A stretch of 64,000 bases of DNA from Glandiceps talaboti (Eukaryota; Hemichordata; Enteropneusta; Spengelidae). Positions 53,631 to 64,000 of this stretch are shown here, in pieces; the first letter of the stretch is position 1, and each line of letters starts with the position of its first letter. The position numbers and the translations under genes were made by a program. The DNA is taken from positions 9,217,501-9,281,500 of the forward strand of contig NC_135553.1 in the NCBI RefSeq assembly GCF_964340395.1, in the 5' to 3' direction. Below the pieces are notes generated by a model. That model worked only from the letters and a program-made list of their open reading frames with translations, did no database searches and had not been told where the DNA came from.

Positions 53631-54660
53631 GCGTCCAAGATGATCTGATGAATAGATAAAACTATTTACCCAAATCTGTCTTCAAATTCTTTTTGAGAAT
53701 GTCTGCCCATAGATTCCCCAATAAGTGTGAATGTGTGGGTTCTCGAACAATAACATGTGAATGTTTCTAATAAAAACAATATTCAATAAAATGCTTTCCT
53801 GTTACATGCGACAATCTACGTTTCTCAATTGTTCAAACATAGCACTATCATATCTATGTAATAATAATAATATTAATAATAATAATCAATCAATCAATCT
53901 TTATTGCATAACAACATGCCATAGCAAGCATGGAAATACACACAAAAATAATAATACATCCTTATCAGCGAACTAAAAAAAAGAATAAGCATCATGAAGC
54001 TTTAAACAGTAAACTGTCCGACATGTATGTCGCTTCCAAGCAACACTAGCACGTAGGTATTTTGGGATTTCCATGGTTGTTCTGCTTTGTTTACCTACGG
54101 ACATGTGCGTGCACGTCACATGAAACCAAGGCGAATCGACGCTGAAGAGACGTCAGTTTCTATTTTTGGTATGCATTCTTTTCCCATGTAGTCAGTGACG
54201 TCGAGGTTAAATTCTGACCAATCAAAAATTTGTTATCACATGATATCGAAAATGTCCACCAATCGGAAGTCAATGATTTCACGATTGTGAACTATGACCC
54301 TCTGTGCTGAAAATTTTCTGATGCAACCCGTTCTGACTACTAACACCTGCATCTGGCTGAATGCATGTCCGCCAGTAGAAAAATAGACCCAAAAAATTGC
54401 TAATTTCTCCAGAATACTGCATTTTTTGTATGTGGAAGATTGTTCTGAGGATATTGAAATTATTTAAAATAAAACTGATGTTAATTATTACAAATTCTAT
54501 GGACTGAAGCAACTATTAACGTCACCGCTAGCCTCCTCAACAGCGGATAGTTATTCTAATCGTCATGTGAATAGGTTGAAGTTTCCCGCACTATGATATT
54601 TTGTTATAGTCGTGGACATTTTTATCCGTAAAGGCGAATAGCGAGCAAGGCAACCCAAAA
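53631..54660. other. Intergenic DNA upstream of ATF4
   Basis: Holds an (AATC)n TTTATTGCATAACAAC stretch at about 53883-53910, like a reverse-oriented repeat tail. The proximal promoter of the ATF4-type gene follows. No gene is recognised. Confidence 0.5.
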
Positions 54661-54671
54661 TCACAGGCGCA

Positions 54672-54683
54672 ATGGCTTTTTAG
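54672..54683 (+). promoter_or_regulatory. ATF4 uORF1 (Met-Ala-Phe-stop)
   Basis: ATGGCTTTTTAG in the first exon of the ATF4-type gene. Vertebrate ATF4 mRNAs also have a three-codon uORF1, which lets ribosomes resume scanning after it. About 56 bases separate its stop from the uORF2 start. Confidence 0.75.
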
Positions 54684-54739
54684 ATCAGAACCGGCACACA
54701 CAAACTCGTGCAATAACATTGCACACGAAAACGGCAAAC

Positions 54740-55498
54740 ATGGCGTAAGTATTTTATAATTATTACTATTACATTGATGTTATTTTTTTGGAGTATAACA
54801 ATCTCTGTCATGAAAGAATCAATTTTCAATCGAAACCGCATGGGTGTTACTTCCTTGTATTAACTATTACAATGTTGGTTAGATATTCAGTTTCTAGAAT
54901 GAAATTACGATTTGAAATTCTCTCTATTTTATTTTTGAAAATAAGACAATGAAATCAATAATTGTTGTATACATGGTTAACATATGGAATGTCGGAATTC
55001 TTGTTGTGAGCCGCAATAACAAGTCCAGAGAATAACTCATTTATGTTTCAACTGGATCGTTGTTCAGGAGTTATATCAAATATCATATGTTTGGAATTAT
55101 AGTAAATGACAATGTCGAGGTTTGTGCTATGTAAGAGCAACTAAAAATTGGATTTGTTTTCCCAATAAAAAAATTACGTTCAGAAATAAGAGACCGAATG
55201 GTTGGCCATTGTCAAGAGCCACGCACTACTGCGCATGGCCATCAACGTGTCAATATTATAATTATAAGAATAAATAGTGGGCTAGCTTGTTTACAAACAT
55301 TGCCGAAAGTTGGCGGAAAAAGATTATTTGACATGTCTGATGTTGACTATATTTATTTCCAGACCCCAAACGACTTTAACCTTCGAACCAGTCATTGGTT
55401 TATTGATCACGGAATACACAGCAGCAGAGATACGAAGTCAAGATGTTGGGCTTTGGATACGACGATTCCCCCTTCAACTCTCTCTTCGAGGAGCTTGA
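54740..55498 (+). promoter_or_regulatory. ATF4 uORF2, spliced and overlapping the main start
   Basis: Starts at 54740 with ATGGC, the last five bases of exon 1 (donor GTAAGT at 54745). It resumes at 55363 after a TTTATTTCCAG acceptor and reads to TGA at 55496-55498: 46 codons plus stop. It overlaps the ATF4 coding start (55443) by 56 bases in another frame. In vertebrate ATF4 an overlapping uORF2 of 59 codons blocks the main frame unless eIF2 is phosphorylated. Confidence 0.75.
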
Positions 55499-56636
55499 GG
55501 GGGATGGATTATTTCAAGATATCGGAGTCAAGGGGACTCCTGTTGATAAGAATGCTGTCCTCGACACAGCGAATATCTTCCCAGGATTAGATGAACTTGA
55601 AGGTATGCATCATTTGTATGATATATATGCACTCACTATATCCATCTCAATCAATGAAATATACAATATCTGACAAACCTGTAGGATACGTTATGCATGA
55701 CATAGATTGTAAATTCTACAAACCTAAGAAGTTTTTCGGATTCATTTTATAAGGATTAATTTTTGACATTGTTGTTCTGCAGAGCCCCTGGAAGACTGGA
55801 TGACAGAAAAGATAGATTTCGGCCAGCTGGATGCGGCAGACAACTTCCTGGGTCAACCATCGGATGACTCGGAGCTGATGGTACTCGCACCACTGGGCGA
55901 CAGTCTTCACAAGCTGGAAGTCAGCACATCTGACTTGGAGCTTCTAAATAGTTTGGTGGTTGATCACAACATTCCTCCACAGCCACCAGCCCCCGAAGAG
56001 GATATTGCACCTAATCTTCTGGCACTGTCGCCCTCGCCAGTAAGCAGCCTCCCTACATCCAGGTCGGCATCTCCAACCACTGTCTTCACAATTCCATCAC
56101 CGATTGGTACAGAAACTGGAGAGCTAATAAATCCTATTCCAGCTGCCACTCTCCTTAGCACGTTGGTGCAACAGAGCAAAGAAGATCTTGCCGTGCAACT
56201 TCCTCTGTCACAAAATAGTCCTATTCCTTCCACTCCGATCTCGGCAAGTTTACAGTTCCCCTTAATTTCTCAACAATGTCTCACTCCACCAGTCTCTCCC
56301 TCATCAAGTACAACAAGTTTTGTACTATCAACAGTGACTAAAGACAAAATAAAGGACAAACCTAAACGTGATCCTCCAAAGAGGACAAAATCAAAATTAA
56401 AAACTGTAGGTGGTATCAGAGTAGACAAGAAGTCAAGAAAGCGTGCTCAAAATAAAGAAGCAGCTACGAGATATCGAGAGAAAAAGCGTGAAGAGGCTAA
56501 TGCCAGACAATCTGTGGAAGACGTTTTAGAAAAGAGAAATAAGGACTTGAGAGAACAAGTAGACTCGATAACAAGAGAAATTAAATATATGAAAGATTTA
56601 ATGGCAGATGTTTACAAAGCCAAAGGACTGATTTGA
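55443..56636 (+). CDS. ATF4: ATF4-type bZIP transcription factor
   Basis: Two coding exons, 55443-55602 and 55783-56636, give 337 aa (human ATF4 351). A noncoding exon ending at 54744 lies upstream. Seen: an acidic N-terminus, a Pro/Ser-rich middle, and a C-terminal bZIP (about 255-335) with RKRAQNKEAATRYREKKREE as basic region. A leucine zipper follows, ending REIKYMKDLMADVYKAKGLI. Human ATF4 has EQNKTAATRYRQKKR and AKEIQYLKDLIEEVRKARG at the same places. ATF4 (Drosophila cryptocephal) activates amino-acid synthesis, redox and proteostasis genes in the integrated stress response, binding CRE/C-EBP composite sites as a dimer in the nucleus. The two-uORF leader argues for translational induction under stress. 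ATF5 is the vertebrate paralogue; this looks like the common ancestor-type gene. Confidence 0.94.
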
Positions 56637-56903
56637 GTGACATGATGATGAAACCAATATTAGTTTATTTTTCAGTAGCGTGAGCAGATAATTTCAAGTT
56701 TATTTAGCCATGTGCAAGTTCTGATTATTTATTTGCACAAATGCAAGTTCTGATTGTTTATTTGTGCAAAGCTTGCTTGCTTGCTAGCTAGCTAGCTTTG
56801 TAATGTGTTATTAAAAGTGTACTCATTTATTTATTTCAATGTACACGACTTACAAGAATTTTTGCATAAGTTTTCGTTTGAATAGAAAATTCCTGCGAAT
56901 AAA
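56637..56903 (+). other. ATF4 3' UTR with poly(A) signal
   Basis: AATAAA at 56898-56903 is a likely poly(A) signal. The UTR contains two tandem copies of a 29-bp unit starting TGCAAGTTCTGATT (56713-56770) and a GCTT/GCTA run. Confidence 0.65.
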
Positions 56904-57286
56904 ATGTGATTGTCTGTGTGAACACCCCTTCTTCTGTGGTTTTATATAAGACATCAATAGTTGTGTATTAGTGTGTGTGTGTGTGTATTCCTACTATGGT
57001 CACCATGTGTTTCGGTCAACAGTAAAGGGCACAACTAAAATTAAAGTAGTAATACTTGTATAGACCACTGTACAATGATTATCCACCTTGAATCTCGCAC
57101 GTAAGCAACAAGGTTGTCATTCCACATTTTGCACGTCGTGAATTGGAAGATTTCGTATCCACAAACTTAATTTTTGAACTATTTGAGCATGAAATAATTC
57201 TTTGTGGGAAAGGGAGGCGAAAATCACTTGTCTGGCATGGTAGCTACTTTTGTATTCACACGCTGGATAATCTCGGTGCAGTGGTT

Positions 57287-57367
57287 GTTACCAAGCCTCT
57301 TGCCGTTGAGGGCATAGCCCTCCGCTGGGGCCATGGCTATGCCCTCAACGGCAAGAGGCTGGGTAAC
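57287..57367. repeat. Near-perfect 33-bp-arm hairpin
   Basis: The left arm 57287-57319 and right arm 57335-57367 are reverse complements with one mismatch, around a 15-bp loop. Arm core CTTGCCGTTGAGGGCATAGC. GC-rich compared with the AT-rich flanks. No gene covers it. Confidence 0.85.
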
Positions 57368-59092
57368 CGAAACTCCGCTGAAATGTTACAAATTCAACCT
57401 CTGGTTTCATCAACCCATGGAAACAGCTTCAAAAGGTACACGTACATACGATGTGCCCTCTCGTAATGATGTAACGTAATAATCCTCAACGTATGGACAC
57501 GTGTGTGTGTGTGCACGTGCACGTGTATGCATGTGTTTTGCCATGCATATCGCTATTTATAGTTTAGTTTAACAGTTTTACTTCAAACTTCATCCATCAA
57601 TTCACAAATCTGTGTCCAAAGTTAATGCGGTGGTGCAGGTACAGCTGTACAGAATCCGTTCACCCCTTTTCAAAACCCGAAGAGACCTCACTGTAGTGTC
57701 GATTGTCTATCGTGTTGACTTCACTGCATGAGACATAAGCAGTAACACGCTTTTAATATGTAATGGCGCGGGGGGGGGGGGGGGGGGTCAGAAGGGGTGG
57801 ACACATTTTGTCATTTTAGTACAGGCACAGTGATTCGACTGCATTGAAGATGAAATACAAAAATGTGGCATTACATTCTCGCAAGTCAGAATACATTTTT
57901 GTCTGTTGACGCAACGGAAAATAATAGTAACCTCTTGACAGTGCCGTAAAAGAGGCTGTGGGATACGACGATGTTACTTTATTGTTCTCAGAATATTGGG
58001 ATGATGTTAATATATGGATGTTGTGGGCGAAGAATTATTTGCATTTGAATTTTTAAAAAACCTCCATAAAACTACAGACTTGTCTCTGATAAAACTAAAA
58101 GAGAGATGACCTACATATATAAGGCAGAGCTAAGGTATCTACGAAACCTTGGATTTCTCAACTTCAAGCCTATCCATTTTTCCCTGCTGACCGGTAGACT
58201 TTTATACAGGTGAGGAAAACATCTACGAAATGTAAATCAGACATTCCAAAAATCCATCAAAAATTAAACATTTCCTGTATCATTTCATAAGTAAGCTTTA
58301 CTGGTAGTGTTTGTAAATATTATATGGAATGCGCCATCACACATCTGTGTCGATATCCCTAATGATATTGCAAGTAATTGATAGAAAAAAACCTGTAAAC
58401 GAAAAGACTGTTTTTTCAAAGTAAATAGTAAAGTAAACATGATAAAATTTAAAACAGACAATTTTCAAAAAATGGACGATTTCTCATGACTACGATGACG
58501 CAAAACAATGTTACCCATCATCCTTCACGCACGTATGCGAGCCACACGGTACACTGCACTACACTGGGGACAACGACCTTGAGGTGAGTAGTGCACTATA
58601 CTAGTGTTGATAAACTGACGCGCATTTTTCAAAGAGGAAGACTTCGTGTCTCCCATCCCTCGTTTTCTTCATTCAGTGTATGTGCAGAACAGATTAGTGT
58701 GTGTGGTTCCCAAGTACGATTCCGGTCACTGGGTCAGTGGCTTCACTGGTATTGACGTTGCACCCGATGTTGCATGACAGTGAAAACACGTACAGAATGT
58801 GCTCTTTCAATTTTCCTTCAAAATTTGCCATATTTGTTTTTTGTAGCATTGCTAAATGACCTATACTCGTGATACTCTCTTTTCAGTCATGGTATGTGTA
58901 CAGTGCAGTGTGTTGCTGTCACTGATCACAGCAAAATATTTCCAAAAGATGACCCATGGCCCAGTCAACAGGTGGCACGATTAAATCATTAATGCAGTAA
59001 AGATACCAGACTTGTTACCTGGACAAATAAGTGAACACCTGACTGAATTTACATTTGACCATACTGTCATTGATATTTTTTGTAGGGATAAT
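57368..59092 (+). other. Intergenic DNA and TRAF6-like 5' region
   Basis: Holds a poly-G tract (about 57769-57787). A candidate noncoding first exon for the next gene has a CTTGAG|GTGAGT donor after 58583; its partner would be the TTTTTTGTAG acceptor at 59085, eight bases before the ATG. The first-exon start is not determined. Confidence 0.45.
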
Positions 59093-62000
59093 ATGGCTGC
59101 TAATACAGAACAATTTATAGCTAACAACGAAGAAGAGAATGTTGAAGAGCATTTTCAGGGTTATGATGCTGTATTTGTTCCTGATATAGACAAGAAATAC
59201 AGTTGTCCAGTGTGTCTTGCAGCACTACGAGATACTGTCCAGACAAGATGTGGGCACAGGTTTTGTCAAACTTGTCTGACAAGAGTTTGTAGGTTAGTAA
59301 AAGTGTTGTTAAACTTGTCAATGTGTCTGTATATAACACTTGTAGGTGAGTACACAGTTTAACAAATTTGACTGACCAGCATCTGTTGGAGCATCCAAAT
59401 TCTATATCATACAATTTCCAGACAAACGTTAGAAATATATGTTGTCAAACTTGTCCAACCAAAATCTTTTGGTGAATTTTTTCATGCCTGAAAATGTTGC
59501 AAGATTAAAATCAGTGATTCTACTGTTGTCAAACTTGCCTTAGCAAGTTCACATTTATAGTACCTTTGTCTGGACATACATTTTTGAATATTATGATTGT
59601 CATTTTTGTTGTTATTTCCAGAAATAGAAAGTATGTAAAGTGTCCAGTTGATAATACTTGGTTTGATAGTGATATTGATGTAAGTATTCCTTTTTGATAT
59701 AATTTCATAATTTTTTTGCAGTTTTCACCAAGCAGGAAATCACAAAGTAGAAGACTATATGATTTAAATGCCAGAACCAAACTTATAGAACAATAGTCTA
59801 AAATTTAGACACGTTCTTTGTTTATTTACCTTTTATTTGTAATCATAGTAAGGTTATTGTGATATGTAATGTGGTATGTTTTATCTTGCTTAATATGGAG
59901 AGGATGTAATTGTCATTAAAAATTACATGTTAATGATTAATCAATAGTTTTTAGAGGATAAGATGTCAATTGATGGTATGCCTTCTACTCTGACATATAT
60001 GTGGTCTGAGAAAATGAGAAAATAATAGGCAGCAATAAGTAAGTTACATGTATTTAAGCATAGACAGTGGAAGGAAATTACACCTCAACTGTCTATGATT
60101 TAAGACTAAAATAACGATGTATACTAGTATTCTCTCAGTATAGTATTCACATTGGTTGTTTGTTGAGTATAGTATTCACATCGGTTGTTTGTTGCAGGTG
60201 TTTGATGATGTTGCTATGAGGAGAGAAGTTTTATCCTTGATGGTGTTGTGTAGATACTATGGAGATGGCTGTGACTGGAAAGGAGAGTTGAGAGAACTTG
60301 AAGTAAGTGATATCTTGGCAAATGTTCAAGTTTACTGTTCTTTTTTTTAATATCATCATTGATAATACTGGCCATGATGTAGGTTGGGGGTATGATAGGT
60401 ATGTGGTATATAGTGGTCTGTGAATGGCCACAGATTAAACAGTTGACAATTTATGTTTCACATGAACAGTTCTTATATGGCTATATACATCTGGGCCTTT
60501 ACTTAGCATGTTAGAGGTTTTACGAGATGATCAATGTGGGTGTTTCAATATTAGTTGTTTCACATTCCTTCCATCTGAATAGTAGAGGATACGACTGCTT
60601 AAATCCTCGAAAAACTAAATATTTCTTTGATGTGCCATCTGCCTTGTGTCCAAATAACATAGTACCAGTGTGCTACTAAACTGATATTATTGTTACTGAA
60701 TATTTCAGAATTGGAAAGTATTGTTAACTAAGTACCCATTTTTAATTGTTCCATATATTCTATTAGTTATTCATAGAATGTACTTATGAGCACAACGCAA
60801 GAAACACTAACTGTATTGTGATTTCCCCACTTTCAGGAACATTGTCCTATCTGTCCATTTGAGCAGCTGACTTGTCCAAACATCTGTGGTGATATGTTTC
60901 TACGTAAATTTAGGGAAAAACATCTGAAAGAATGCCCTAGACGACCAATCCACTGTAAACATTGCTCAGAGAATATGATATTCAAAGATTTGACAGTAAG
61001 TAATCTATTCAAGTATCTTATAAATGTGGGTGATCATGTTACTGTTTTTTCAGCATTTTCCTTACTATTTATTTCACATCTGGGGAGATGGTTCATTGAA
61101 AAATGGAAAGTGTAATTAAAAGTAGCATCATCATTAGACGATATATTATACTCTGTGCATGGAAATTTTTGATTATACATAGTCATCCATGTGTCAAAAT
61201 TAGCAAATTGACATCATTTGATGCAATATGGAAATATGACAATCACATTGTTACAGTGCAAAAAGATTATCACTACATGAATGTCAATTAATGAACAAAA
61301 CTTTCATGGGGCAAGGATTGCTAACCTTTCCACAATGTTTATTTATTCTTCAGAGGCATGAGTTATTGGTTTGTCCCAGATTTCCTGTCAGTTGTGCACT
61401 ATGTGGACAGGGTGGAATACTACGAGATGATGTGAGTAATTCTGATGTTCTGCATCAATTGAACTTGAGATATCCTTTTATGACTACAGCTTTCTAGAAT
61501 CTTTCATTCACTGAACAGAACTGAAGTTGAAATTGATTTTGGTGAAATGGTTTAGCTAAATTGTGGTAAATGTCAAGATACATTTATCTTAAAATGTGGA
61601 ATTTACTTAGTTCTTGATGGTTTAATTTTTTTTTCTTTTTCATTTCTTTTGATCAGTTTGTTTGACCCATTATTCTTTTCAGTATTTAACACGTGTAACT
61701 TCTTGTCTGTTAGAAACATGACCTTTAACCTATGTGTGTGACCTTAACCTCTTCAGTATTTGACACATTTTACTTAATTACAACATCAGTGATAACAGTT
61801 CCTCATGGTGGAAATACTTTTATTACTGAAACTATTTTCATGAAAATTTCAAGAATATTTTATTTTTTTTAACAAAATTTAATTTCAAATGAGTTTGATT
61901 GAAAAAGAATTTGAATGAACTCAAAAAGTCCAAGAATTGGTCCAGTTATTTTGGCAAGCACAATTGTTGATTAAAATAAATGAATTGCTCTCCTTTGACC

Positions 62001-63954
62001 ATTTTAATAGTCTATGTCAGGATGTTATATTTTATCTTTATTTCTATCATAGATACCAAAACACATAGACACACAAGATGGTAGCTGTCCTAATTCTGTA
62101 GTTCCATGCACATTTGAACATATTGGATGTCATGCACAGGTAAGAATTCTTTTGTTTGTAGTGTATTTTGATAAATGTGATACTCTTCTGGACGAAAAAA
62201 AAAACACCCTCACACAATTTTTTGGATTTGAAGTACAAAATGATTATGAAGAAGCTGAAGATGAAAATACAGGCATACTTGGTTCTGACAGATTGAAATG
62301 AACCTGTACACTATTTGAAACTAGATTGTTTACCCCTCAGGTGAAAAGATGTGAGCTTGGTAACCACTGTGAGGAAGCCACTACTTTACACTTATCATTA
62401 CTATCTAGTCTGGTATGCCAACAACAACTACAGTTACAGAATACCCAAGTTGAGCTCCTGGAAACTAGAGAGAAGTATATGACATTGTCTGGGGAGCATT
62501 CACAACTGACATTGTGAGTTCATATTTTCTTTGTGATGAATGTGTTCCAATTGATGATGTTGTCTTTTGTTTAAATTCAAAACTGTACCTCAGTGTGTTC
62601 TATTTTTACAGACACCTGCTGTCTCTTGTAGCCTATGTTGCTTCTTTTGACTTCTGGATGAAAATTATATTCACAGGAATTGTGTGTGATATTAGGTAGA
62701 ACAGGGGTGAAGAAATGGAAATTACTACAAAAAAATGTGTTATTCCTCAGTATTGTTTTTGTATCCCTACTGGCAGGTAGTAACAAATTCTGATATGTAG
62801 TCTATCGTCATGTACATGTATAATGTTCAATTATCAGGTAAAGTTGTATCAGTACAGTCTGTTAGAAAACATAGAAAACAGCTGATTAAGACCACCATCT
62901 AATTTCCATATTACAAACATTTTACCAGGTGTTCAATAACCACATTTGTGCCTTTGAAGCCTAATGATTTAAACAGTGGGAAAACCAATGTAATATCACT
63001 TTGATTCCCCCATACATGGCATGGGTGGACATTACATTCCAGGTGTTTCCATTTGAATTTGCATTTTTACGAATATTGTTATGCATTCAACGTTTATCAT
63101 TTTCAATAATTTCTAACAAATGTGTACAAAAATGTCTTGAGAAAAAAAAAAGACTTTGAAAAATGTATTCTGTGGGATACTTGACTTTCAAATCAAAGTT
63201 GTGTTGCCTGGCATTGGATACCACTATTCTGCTGAAAGTTATTGTAACAACTCGAAATTAACGAACTTATTTTATTGAATTTCGTTTTGGTTTTTTCAAA
63301 CCATGTACAAGTGTAATGTACAACCTATAATGCATTTATCCATCTTTCATGTAGTTTCATCAGAATCAATTTTTTTTATATAGTGATAGTGTTTCTTTTA
63401 TTTCTATTTTGTTTTACAGAAAACTAAAAGAGAAAGAACTCATGATAAATTGCCAAGAAGAGAGAATCAGTTTCCTTGAAAACACCAGCTTTAATGGAAA
63501 ATTGTTGTGGAAAATGAAATTAGCAGACAAGGATGAGCAATGCTGTCTTACCAGCCCTACGTTCTACACTGGTTGCCCTGGTTACAGAGTTTGCATCCAA
63601 GTGGAACTGAATGCATACAATGGACGTGATGAGACATACACATCACTGTTTGTTATCCTACAGAAAGGAACATACGATGATGCTGTCAAGTTTCCTTTTA
63701 ACGCTGTCTGCAAACTGACTGTGTATGACCAAGATAGTCTGTCTGCAAACAGAGAAGACTTCACAACTACAATAGTATGCAGTGAAGTGCCAAGATCCCC
63801 CGACAATGGGTATAATGAAAACCAAAAGCGAGGACTGTTAAAGTTTATGATGACGGAGAAATTGATTGGGGCAAAATATGCTAAAGATGGAAATGTGTAT
63901 TTTCAAATAGAGGTTAATCATACGGCCCCTGTAGATATTATAATGAGTACATAA
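59093..63954 (+). CDS. TRAF6: TRAF6-like RING / TRAF zinc finger / MATH protein
   Basis: Eight coding exons: 59093-59292, 59622-59679, 60198-60302, 60837-60995, 61354-61431, 62053-62139, 62341-62513, 63420-63954. They sum to 1,395 bases, or 464 aa (human TRAF6 522). The N-terminus has FQGYDAVFVPDIDKKYSCPV and RCGHRFCQTC, then KCPVDNTW: a C3HC3D RING as in TRAF6 (about 40-80), where human has [20 protein letters not shown]. TRAF-type zinc fingers follow (about 120-235; LKECPRRPIHCKHC and CTFEHIGC). A short coiled coil and a C-terminal MATH/TRAF-C domain (about 295-464; FYTGCPGYRVCIQVELN, YTSLFVILQKGTYD) complete it. TRAF6 is an E3 ligase making K63 chains downstream of Toll/IL-1R and TNFR-type receptors. 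The peptide-pocket residues of TRAF6 (Arg392, Phe471, Tyr473) are not kept, so the ligand range may differ. Confidence 0.9.
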
Positions 63955-64000
63955 CAAGAAATGACAGGTGATAGTAGTGAATATACTGTAAATGCTGAGA

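Noticed and set aside
55198-55590. 130-codon frame overlapping the ATF4 start
   Set aside because: It crosses the intron preceding 55363 and another frame of the ATF4 exon; uORF2 explains the overlap better.

Overview
The window is nuclear DNA of an AT-rich animal genome. Genes are split by GT-AG introns, several encode metazoan-specific families (TRAF, Unkempt, ATF4), and the introns carry a Tx1/L1-like LINE, several inverted-repeat elements and long compound microsatellites. It looks like an invertebrate bilaterian (deuterostome or lophotrochozoan); I cannot name the species from the sequence.

Layout. (1) 268-19347, minus: TOP3A, the type IA DNA topoisomerase III alpha, 19 exons placed, 3' end beyond the left edge. 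One intron (11514-16835) holds a 4.9 kb LINE with a 16-bp target-site duplication. (2) 19723-21232, plus: a small mitochondrial membrane protein of the UQCC4/CCSMST1 family, head-to-head with TOP3A. (3) 24092-25850, minus: replication-independent histone H3.3, with an amino-acid sequence identical to human H3.3 as I recall it, and a TATA + CRE + five-CCAAT promoter. (4) 26262-34000: a 3.87 kb direct tandem duplication with no gene, two near-identical copies, each carrying the same two inverted-repeat elements and the same microsatellite block. (5) 35263-51513, plus: UNK (Unkempt), 15 exons, 819 aa. (6) 52960-53630: a decayed LINE 3' end. (7) 54672-56903, plus: ATF4-type bZIP factor with the classic two-uORF leader. 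(8) 59093-63954, plus: TRAF6-type RING/TRAF-zinc-finger/MATH protein, 8 coding exons, 464 aa.

Every exon junction given for these genes keeps reading phase, and the complete genes sum to whole codons. The genes are not an operon or obvious pathway; they are ordinary neighbours. Themes linking some of them are stress control (ATF4 leader), mitochondria (UQCC4, and TOP3A with an upstream start that would add a presequence) and chromatin/DNA topology (H3.3, TOP3A).

Most noteworthy for a second look: a 447-bp terminal-inverted-repeat element built from TGTCATTC boxes at an exact 31-bp period; the ATF4 uORF2 whose start codon lies five bases before a splice donor; two separate micro-duplications in TOP3A that copied exon 3' ends and splice donors into introns; the possible dual-start TOP3A; the recent 3.87 kb duplication; and a TRAF6-like protein whose MATH domain lacks the residues that define the TRAF6 peptide pocket.
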